This document shows positions 5,744 through 11,388 of a DNA stretch of 11,388 bases, in pieces (the first letter of the stretch is position 1; every line of letters starts with the position of its first letter). The notes beneath the pieces were generated by a model. The model worked only from the letters and a program-made list of their open reading frames with translations, ran no database searches and had not been told where the DNA came from. The stretch spans positions 2,520-13,907 of the forward strand of contig DOEL01000024.1 in assembly GCA_003533095.1 (NCBI GenBank), written 5' to 3'. The stretch is from Methylophilaceae bacterium (GTDB taxonomy: Bacteria > Pseudomonadota > Gammaproteobacteria > Burkholderiales > Methylophilaceae). Both the position numbers and the translations under genes were made by a program.

Positions 5744-7177
5744 ATGAACGCGAAAGCAAATTTATCCACAATTTATGATGATGGCGTCATAAGACAATTT
5801 TCAATCATGGCGGTGGTTTGGGGCGTTGTGGGCATGCTCGTAGGTGTAGTTATTGCAGCACAACTTGTATGGCCAGAACTAAATCTAGGGCTTCCTTGGA
5901 CCTCATTTGGTCGTCTTCGTCCTCTTCATACGAATGCTGTGATTTTTGCTTTTGGAGGATCGGCGCTTTTTGCTTCTTCTTATTATGTTGTTCAAAGAAC
6001 CTGTCAAACGCGATTATTTGCTGGCAAATTAGCTTCATTTACTTTTTGGGGTTGGCAAGCTGTTATTTTGGCAGCAGCTATTTCTCTTCCTTTAGGTTTT
6101 ACTCAAGCAAAAGAATATGCAGAGCTTGAGTGGCCAATTGATATTTTGATCGCAATCGTTTGGGTGTCTTACGCTATTGTATTTTTTGGGACGATCGCAC
6201 AACGAAAAATTAAACATATTTATGTCGCTAATTGGTTTTATGGGGCATTTATTATTACCGTGGCATTACTTCATATTGTAAATAGTGCTGCGATTCCTGC
6301 AGGATTTATGAAATCCTACTCAGCTTACGCAGGTGTTCAAGATGCAATGGTGCAATGGTGGTATGGACATAATGCAGTAGGTTTTTTCTTAACAGCTGGT
6401 TTTTTAGGCATGATGTATTACTTTGTGCCTAAGCAAGCTGAGCGTCCTGTGTATTCTTATAGCCTATCGATTGTGCATTTCTGGGCACTTATTTTTACTT
6501 ATATGTGGGCAGGACCGCATCATCTTCATTACACTGCACTGCCTGACTGGGTGTCTTCATTAGGTATGGTGTTCTCCCTCATTTTGTTTGCACCAAGTTG
6601 GGGTGGCATGATCAACGGCATCATGACGCTTTCAGGTGCTTGGCATAAATTACGTACTGATCCCATCTTAAGATTTTTAATTGTGTCTTTATCTTTCTAC
6701 GGCATGAGTACTTTTGAGGGCCCTATGATGTCAATTAAGACAGTGAATGCTTTATCTCACTATACCGATTGGACTGTGGGTCATGTGCATTCAGGCGCAC
6801 TCGGTTGGGTAGGCTTAGTATCTATGGGTACACTTTATTTCTTGGTACCTCGATTATTTGGTCAAAAACAAATGTATAGCATGAAAGCAATTGAGCTTCA
6901 TTTTTGGATGGCAACTGTAGGTATCGTGCTTTACATTACTGCGCTTTGGATTTCAGGAGTGATGGAAGGCTTGATGTGGAGAGCTATTAATCCAGATGGT
7001 ACGTTGGCTTACACATTTATTGAGTCAGTCAAAGCAAAACACCCTTACTACATCATTCGTTTATTAGGCGGTCTTCTATACCTAAGCGGTATGTTAGTGA
7101 TGTTATGGAACGTCATTAAGACAGCGAGAAACGGCAAGGCAGTTAATATTTTAGTTCCTGCTGTAAAAGCACATTAA
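5744..7177 (+). CDS. ccoN: cytochrome cbb3 oxidase catalytic subunit I (CcoN)
   Basis: This 477-residue subunit with about 12 helices reduces O2 to water and pumps protons. All key residues are present, each two positions later than in the Pseudomonas stutzeri enzyme as I recall it. H62 and H349 are the low-spin heme b ligands. H209, H259 and H260 are the CuB ligands. Y253 is the tyrosine cross-linked to a CuB His, H347 is the high-spin heme b3 ligand, and E325 is the conserved Glu near the active site. The ATG at 5744 follows a strong ribosome site (AGGGGA, 5734-5739). It heads the structural operon ccoNOQP, with ccoO 10 bases downstream. Nothing suggests truncation. Confidence 0.98.
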   Translation: MNAKANLSTIYDDGVIRQFSIMAVVWGVVGMLVGVVIAAQLVWPELNLGLPWTSFGRLRPLHTNAVIFAFGGSALFASSYYVVQRTCQTRLFAGKLASFTFWGWQAVILAAAISLPLGFTQAKEYAELEWPIDILIAIVWVSYAIVFFGTIAQRKIKHIYVANWFYGAFIITVALLHIVNSAAIPAGFMKSYSAYAGVQDAMVQWWYGHNAVGFFLTAGFLGMMYYFVPKQAERPVYSYSLSIVHFWALIFTYMWAGPHHLHYTALPDWVSSLGMVFSLILFAPSWGGMINGIMTLSGAWHKLRTDPILRFLIVSLSFYGMSTFEGPMMSIKTVNALSHYTDWTVGHVHSGALGWVGLVSMGTLYFLVPRLFGQKQMYSMKAIELHFWMATVGIVLYITALWISGVMEGLMWRAINPDGTLAYTFIESVKAKHPYYIIRLLGGLLYLSGMLVMLWNVIKTARNGKAVNILVPAVKAH

Positions 7178-7187
7178 GGAAAAAAAC

Positions 7188-7829
7188 ATGGCAAAAGAAA
7201 ATAAAAAATTAGATAAAGAAAATTCAGGATTTAGTCACGAGACAATTGAAACAAATAGTTTCCTCATGATTATTCTAATTTTGGTTACCGTAGCATTCGG
7301 TGGCATTGTGGAAATCATTCCACTCTTTTATCAAAAATCAACGACTGAACCCATTAAAGGTTTACAACCTTATACAGCTGTGCAGCTTATGGGCCGTGAT
7401 GTATACATTCGCGAAGGTTGTTATAACTGTCATTCACAAATGATCCGTCCATTTCGTGCTGAAACACTTCGTTACGGACATTATTCAGTAGCAGGCGAAT
7501 CTGTATACGATCATCCATTCCAATGGGGAAGTAAACGCACAGGCCCTGATTTAGCTCGTGTAGGTGGGCGTTATAGTGACGAATGGCATCGTGTCCATTT
7601 AAATAATCCAAGAGACGTGGTGCCTGAGTCCATCATGCCAGCTTATCCTTGGCTTGAGAAAACAGAAGTGGATGCAACAGTTGTAGCACAAAGAATGAAA
7701 GCATTAAGAGTTGTAGGTGTCCCTTACAGTGATGATGATATTAAGGGGGCTCCTGATGCAGTCAAAGGTAAAACAGAACTTGATGCATTAATCAGTTATT
7801 TGCAAGTGCTCGGCATAAATCTTAAATAA
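7188..7829 (+). CDS. ccoO: cytochrome cbb3 oxidase monoheme subunit II (CcoO)
   Basis: This 213-residue membrane-anchored cytochrome c passes electrons from CcoP to CcoN. A single helix (about 26-48) anchors a periplasmic domain with one heme c site, CYNCH (78-82), set in the typical [17 protein letters not shown] segment. The distal Met ligand is M150 in [10 protein letters not shown]. The length is normal. The ribosome site AAGGA lies just after the ccoN stop, and ccoQ follows 8 bases after the ccoO stop. Confidence 0.98.
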   Translation: MAKENKKLDKENSGFSHETIETNSFLMIILILVTVAFGGIVEIIPLFYQKSTTEPIKGLQPYTAVQLMGRDVYIREGCYNCHSQMIRPFRAETLRYGHYSVAGESVYDHPFQWGSKRTGPDLARVGGRYSDEWHRVHLNNPRDVVPESIMPAYPWLEKTEVDATVVAQRMKALRVVGVPYSDDDIKGAPDAVKGKTELDALISYLQVLGINLK

Positions 7830-7837
7830 GGATATTC

Positions 7838-8026
7838 ATGGATATTAACGACTTAAGATCAATTGCGACAGTAGGAAGTTTTATTGTATTTGTATCTATT
7901 CTTATTTGGACTTGGAATAAAAGAAATAGCCGAAGTTTTAAAGAGGCTGCAAATTTGCCGTTTGTTGAAGATGCAAAACCTGTGAGACAGAAAAAAATAA
8001 TTGCTAAAAAAGGTAAAAGAAAATGA
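7838..8026 (+). CDS. ccoQ: cbb3 oxidase small subunit CcoQ
   Basis: This 62-residue protein has one membrane helix (about 10-26), the segment FKEAANLPFVED typical of CcoQ proteins, and a very basic tail (QKKIIAKKGKRK). CcoQ helps to stabilise the CcoNOP complex and is poorly conserved in sequence, so the call leans on its position between ccoO and ccoP. AAGGA precedes the ATG. Its last codons overlap the ccoP start by 4 bases (ATGA), which implies coupled translation. Confidence 0.92.
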   Translation: MDINDLRSIATVGSFIVFVSILIWTWNKRNSRSFKEAANLPFVEDAKPVRQKKIIAKKGKRK

Positions 8027-8925
8027 ATGATTTTATAAATGATTTTTGGCCAATACTTATTAACGTAATATCACTCGGCGGGATTTTAGGTTGCGCATTA
8101 CTTTTGTGGAGAACAAGTAAAACTAAAGTCACAAAGAGTAAAGATGGTACGAGTGGACATGTCTGGGATGAAGATCTCAAAGAAATGAATAATCCCTTGC
8201 CTTTATGGTGGGTACGATTATTTGCAATTACAATCGTATTTGGCTTAGTTTATTTGTCTTTGTATCCAGGACTTGGTCGCTATGATGGTCAGCTTGGCTG
8301 GACTAAAAATAAACAATATGACAAAGAGATAGCGGAAGCTAATAAAGCGCTTGAACCTATATATGCAAAATATGCCGCAATGTCGATTGAGGATTTATCA
8401 AAAAATGAGGACGCCAAAGGTATTGGTCAGCGTTTGTTTTTAAATAACTGCGCACAGTGTCATGGTTCAGATGCGAGAGGTACAAGAGGATTTCCAAACC
8501 TAACGGATCAAGATTGGCTTTATGGCGGATCACCAGAAAAAATTAAAGAAACGATTAATAATGGCCGTATGGGTGTCATGCCTCCGATGGCTGCTGCTGT
8601 TGGCAATGAAGAAGAAATCAAAAATGTTGCAAATTATGTTTTAAGTTTATCTAATAGCCAACATGATGCAAAACGTGCTGAATTAGGGAAAACAAAATTC
8701 ACAACAATTTGTGCTGCGTGTCATGGTGCAGATGGTAAGGGTAATCAACTCGTAGGCGCACCGAATTTAACTGACAATATTTGGTTACATGGAGCAGGAG
8801 AAGCTAATATTATTAAACGTATTCACGAAGGCAAAACAAATCAAATGCCATCATGGCAAGCTAAATTTACACCAGAACAAATTCATGTTCTTACAAGTTA
8901 TGTTTGGGGTATGTCAAATCATTAA
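8023..8925 (+). CDS. ccoP: cytochrome cbb3 oxidase diheme subunit III (CcoP)
   Basis: This 300-residue subunit is the entry point for electrons from soluble or membrane c-type cytochromes. Two helices come first (about 11-30 and 63-82), joined by a short cytoplasmic loop with the GHVWDEDLKEMNNPLPLWW segment typical of CcoP. Two periplasmic cytochrome c domains follow, with heme sites CAQCH (143-147) and CAACH (230-234) and likely distal Met ligands M186 and M275. The length is normal. The start overlaps the ccoQ stop, and ccoG begins 18 bases after its stop. Confidence 0.98.
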   Translation: MNDFINDFWPILINVISLGGILGCALLLWRTSKTKVTKSKDGTSGHVWDEDLKEMNNPLPLWWVRLFAITIVFGLVYLSLYPGLGRYDGQLGWTKNKQYDKEIAEANKALEPIYAKYAAMSIEDLSKNEDAKGIGQRLFLNNCAQCHGSDARGTRGFPNLTDQDWLYGGSPEKIKETINNGRMGVMPPMAAAVGNEEEIKNVANYVLSLSNSQHDAKRAELGKTKFTTICAACHGADGKGNQLVGAPNLTDNIWLHGAGEANIIKRIHEGKTNQMPSWQAKFTPEQIHVLTSYVWGMSNH

Positions 8926-8943
8926 TTTTTTAATAGCATTCTA

Positions 8944-10368
8944 ATGAGTTCATCTGAACTGAATCGACCTCTTCCAAAAGAAGAGGTCATTTCGCTTTAT
9001 AAGTCACAAGGAAAAATTCAACCACGAGGTGTCGATGGATATTTTGCGCGCATTCGGTGGCTCATGGTGTGGCTTACCCAAATTTATTTCTATGGTATGC
9101 CCTGGCTTCAATGGGGTGGTCGTCAAGCACTTCTTTTTGATTTAGATGGTAAACGTTTTTATATTTATGGATTAGTTTTATATCCACAAGATCTTATTTA
9201 TCTCACCGCAATTTTAATTATCTCTGCACTATCTTTATTTCTTTTTACAGCTGTAGCAGGGAGATTATGGTGTGGTTTTACATGTCCTCAAACCGTTTAT
9301 ACAGAAATCTTTATGTGGATTGAATCAAAAATTGAAGGTAATCACATGGCAAGAAAAAAACTGGATGATATGCCATGGACACCTAAAAAATTTGGTATTC
9401 GTTCAAGTAAACATTTTGTATGGCTTCTTTTTGCGTTCTGGACTGGATTTACTTTTGTGGGATATTTCACACCTATTAGAGATTTATTTGCTGAAGTAAG
9501 GTACCTCTCCACAGGCCCATGGGAAACTTTTTGGTTGTTTTTTTATACTTTCGCTACTTACGGTAATGCAGGTTTCATGCGCGAACAAGTATGTAAGTAT
9601 ATGTGCCCATATGCAAGATTCCAAAGTGCAATGTTTGATAAAGATACTTTAATCGTAAGTTACGATAAAGAGCGTGGTGAACCTCGAGGAGGCAGATCAT
9701 CGCATGCAGACCATCAAGCACTGGGGGATTGTATTGATTGCCATATTTGTATGCAGGTATGTCCTACAGGTATTGATATTCGGGAAGGTCTTCAATACGA
9801 ATGTATTAGTTGCGGCGCATGTGCCGATGCCTGTGATTCAGTGATGGATAAAGTAGGATACTCGCAAGGACTTATAAAATTTACAACAGAAAATGCACTC
9901 ATTAATCGTTGGTCTAAACAAGAAATGATCAAACGAATTTTTAGAGTGCGAGTTTTAATATATGGGCTTGTATTATCAATTATTATTGGTAGCGTTTTAT
10001 GGAGTCTTACGTTTAGAAACTCTTTTAGAATTGATGTGGTAAGAGATCGTGGTGTTATGGCACGATTAGCTGATGGCGGCATGCTTGAAAATGTTTATCG
10101 ATTAAATATTATGAATGCATTGGAAGAAGGTCAGCATTATAAAATTTATGTCGAGGGACTTAACAATATTCTTGTTGATTCAGATAATTTAGAGCCTAAT
10201 AAAACCATTGCCATTAAAGCTACTGAATCGCGATGGGTTCCTGTGCGAGTTCAAATCCCAGATGGTTCAGAGAAATCAGGTTCTCATAAAATTATATTTA
10301 AAGTTGAGTCAGAAGAAACGCATGAAGTTGTAAAGGAACAATCGACGTTTATTGTGCCAAGAAATTAA
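8944..10368 (+). CDS. ccoG: cbb3 oxidase accessory ferredoxin-like protein CcoG (RdxA/FixG)
   Basis: This 474-residue membrane protein supports cbb3 assembly, and homologues reduce Cu2+ for CcoN maturation. About four helices in the first 210 residues carry CGFTCP (110-115), and CKYMCP follows (217-222). Two [4Fe-4S] motifs come next: C263xxC266xxC269xxxC273P and C287xxC290xxC293xxxC297. A further helix lies at about 332-348, and an Ig-like C-terminal domain follows. The length and every cysteine are as expected. The ATG has no clear ribosome site in the 18-base gap after ccoP, so it probably depends on readthrough from the operon. It overlaps nothing downstream if fixH starts at 10379. Confidence 0.96.
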   Translation: MSSSELNRPLPKEEVISLYKSQGKIQPRGVDGYFARIRWLMVWLTQIYFYGMPWLQWGGRQALLFDLDGKRFYIYGLVLYPQDLIYLTAILIISALSLFLFTAVAGRLWCGFTCPQTVYTEIFMWIESKIEGNHMARKKLDDMPWTPKKFGIRSSKHFVWLLFAFWTGFTFVGYFTPIRDLFAEVRYLSTGPWETFWLFFYTFATYGNAGFMREQVCKYMCPYARFQSAMFDKDTLIVSYDKERGEPRGGRSSHADHQALGDCIDCHICMQVCPTGIDIREGLQYECISCGACADACDSVMDKVGYSQGLIKFTTENALINRWSKQEMIKRIFRVRVLIYGLVLSIIIGSVLWSLTFRNSFRIDVVRDRGVMARLADGGMLENVYRLNIMNALEEGQHYKIYVEGLNNILVDSDNLEPNKTIAIKATESRWVPVRVQIPDGSEKSGSHKIIFKVESEETHEVVKEQSTFIVPRN

Positions 10369-10378
10369 GGATAAAAAA

Positions 10379-10633
10379 ATGGATAATCAAAATAATACAA
10401 TTTGGTGGAAAAATGGATATGTATGGCTTATTTTAGGTGGGCCCTTCCTCGTCGTGATTGCTTCATTTTTTACTTATTATTTAGCAGCAACAAAACCAGA
10501 TGCGGTGATTGATAATTACTATCAAAAAGGTATTGAAATCAATAAAACGATGAGTGAGGAAAGAGATTCTATGGCGCCTGCAACGCAAGCTCGCAATCAC
10601 GCGCAAACTGGAATAAAGCCTGAGTCACATTAA
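10379..10633 (+). CDS. short FixH/CcoH-like assembly protein
   Basis: The N-terminal helix region (WWKNGYVWLILGGPFLVVIA, residues 9-28) and the following DNYYQKGIEINK match the start of FixH/CcoH proteins, which bind nascent cbb3 subunits and aid their assembly. The ATG at 10379 (84 residues) has AAGGA 7 bases upstream; the in-frame ATG at 10352 lies inside ccoG without a ribosome site and is less likely. Typical FixH is about 150 residues or more with a periplasmic domain. Here the protein ends soon after the conserved YYxKG motif with a low-complexity hydrophilic tail, so it is a reduced form. Its stop shares four bases with the stop of the convergent radical SAM gene. Position after ccoG supports the call. 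Confidence 0.82.
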   Translation: MDNQNNTIWWKNGYVWLILGGPFLVVIASFFTYYLAATKPDAVIDNYYQKGIEINKTMSEERDSMAPATQARNHAQTGIKPESH

Positions 10634-11388
10634 TAACTGACAGTTGTTTTGATATCGAGACTACGTAATTTTTTTGCAATATTCTCAAGCGTTGCTTCAT
10701 CAACGCGAGCTAAATTTTTAGCTAATGGTTGCAAAGAGGGTCTCGCTAATCCATATAGATGTACGCCCTGAATATTATTTTTTACTTCATTGATTAAGTC
10801 TACATAGGCCTTAATATCTTTTTCGCTCGGCCCTTTTCCTTGAATACTAAAAATACATGTTTGAACAAAAGTCGGACAAACATTTGTACTCATTTTGAGA
10901 CGTTCTAGTATTTGATGCGGTTTTAGATTTACTTGATTGATTGTTTTAATACTTTCTTCAGTTGCAGCATCGACTTTAAACCAAACCTCACCATTGATTT
11001 CATTTAGCATTTCAACACTTTTTATTACAGATGTTTGATGCATTAAACTTCCATTAGTGATAAGTCGTATTTTAAGTTTATGAAGCAGATTAAATTCTTC
11101 AAGTAATTTTTTTACAATTGAAATGACTTCAGGAAATTCTTCAGCACTTGTAGGTTCGCCGTTACCTGAAAAAGCAATATCTTTTAAATGACGATCTTCA
11201 GCAGATACATTTTTTTCCATGTAGTCACCATGAATGATTTCATGAAGAAAAAAACGTAATTCTTTTTCAAGCACATTTAATTCAATAGGTGGTGGTGTTC
11301 CACGAGTGAGATTAGGTATTTCGCAATATATACATTGCCAATTACATGCATTATTTACATTTAAGTTGATACCCACTGATAAGCCGCC
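10630..11388 (-). CDS. radical SAM protein, N-terminus cut by window edge
   Basis: The frame is open to the right edge (252 codons), so the true start lies outside. A GTG at 11376 is within the frame, but the codons before it (GGLS) continue smoothly into VGINLNVNNACNW, so it is unlikely to be the start. The [4Fe-4S]-binding motif is CNWQCIYC, spaced CX3CX2C, with its Tyr just before the last Cys as in radical SAM enzymes. A GNGEP motif (in AFSGNGEPTS) would bind S-adenosylmethionine. The rest fits the partial TIM barrel, with no obvious second Cys cluster in the visible part. The substrate is unknown. It is convergent with the cbb3 locus and probably unrelated to it. Confidence 0.88.
   Translation of the reverse strand, partial: GGLSVGINLNVNNACNWQCIYCEIPNLTRGTPPPIELNVLEKELRFFLHEIIHGDYMEKNVSAEDRHLKDIAFSGNGEPTSAEEFPEVISIVKKLLEEFNLLHKLKIRLITNGSLMHQTSVIKSVEMLNEINGEVWFKVDAATEESIKTINQVNLKPHQILERLKMSTNVCPTFVQTCIFSIQGKGPSEKDIKAYVDLINEVKNNIQGVHLYGLARPSLQPLAKNLARVDEATLENIAKKLRSLDIKTTVSY

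Noticed and set aside
5818..6129. Overlapping open frames on both strands within the start of ccoN
   Set aside because: Their products are low-complexity (Ser/Cys/Phe-rich or Gln/Lys-rich) and lie inside the conserved heme-ligand region of ccoN; no ribosome sites support them.
9792..10082. 96-codon minus-strand frame within ccoG
   Set aside because: It overlaps the second iron-sulfur motif of ccoG and has no supporting start signal or recognisable domain.

Overview
The window is A/T-rich, densely packed bacterial DNA. It reads like a small-genome betaproteobacterium, perhaps Methylophilaceae. That guess rests on the low GC, the gene order ccoI-ccoS-ccoNOQP-ccoG-fixH, and the resemblance of the proteins to betaproteobacterial families; no 16S or other marker gene is present to confirm it.

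Left edge to about 3.1 kb (mainly metal and membrane genes). A VIT1/CCC1-type iron/manganese transporter gene runs off the left edge on the minus strand. Divergent from it is a small unknown membrane protein gene. A tightly packed minus-strand cluster follows: a DUF2788-like small membrane protein, an atypical Nramp-family divalent metal transporter, a MarC-family membrane protein, and a 46-residue basic protein (821-961) that resembles the ribosome-rescue factor ArfA. The coding sequence of this last gene contains a perfect 13-bp inverted repeat. An internal hairpin of this kind is how enterobacterial arfA is kept off while trans-translation works, so this is the most interesting candidate in the window.

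3.1 to 10.6 kb (cbb3 oxidase locus). All genes lie on the plus strand: ccoI (copper P-type ATPase), ccoS (45 residues), ccoN, ccoO, ccoQ, ccoP, ccoG and a short fixH-like gene. Together they encode the high-affinity cytochrome cbb3 terminal oxidase and the factors that supply its copper and assemble it. One FNR/Anr-type box lies before ccoI and another overlaps the ccoS stop codon before ccoN. This suggests that both the assembly genes and the structural operon are induced at low oxygen. A perfect 8-2-8 palindrome lies between the second box and ccoN.

10.6 kb to the right edge. A convergent minus-strand radical SAM protein gene overlaps the fixH-like stop codon and runs off the right edge. 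No tRNA, rRNA, insertion sequence, CRISPR array or phage gene was seen. No gene-free stretch reaches 300 bases.
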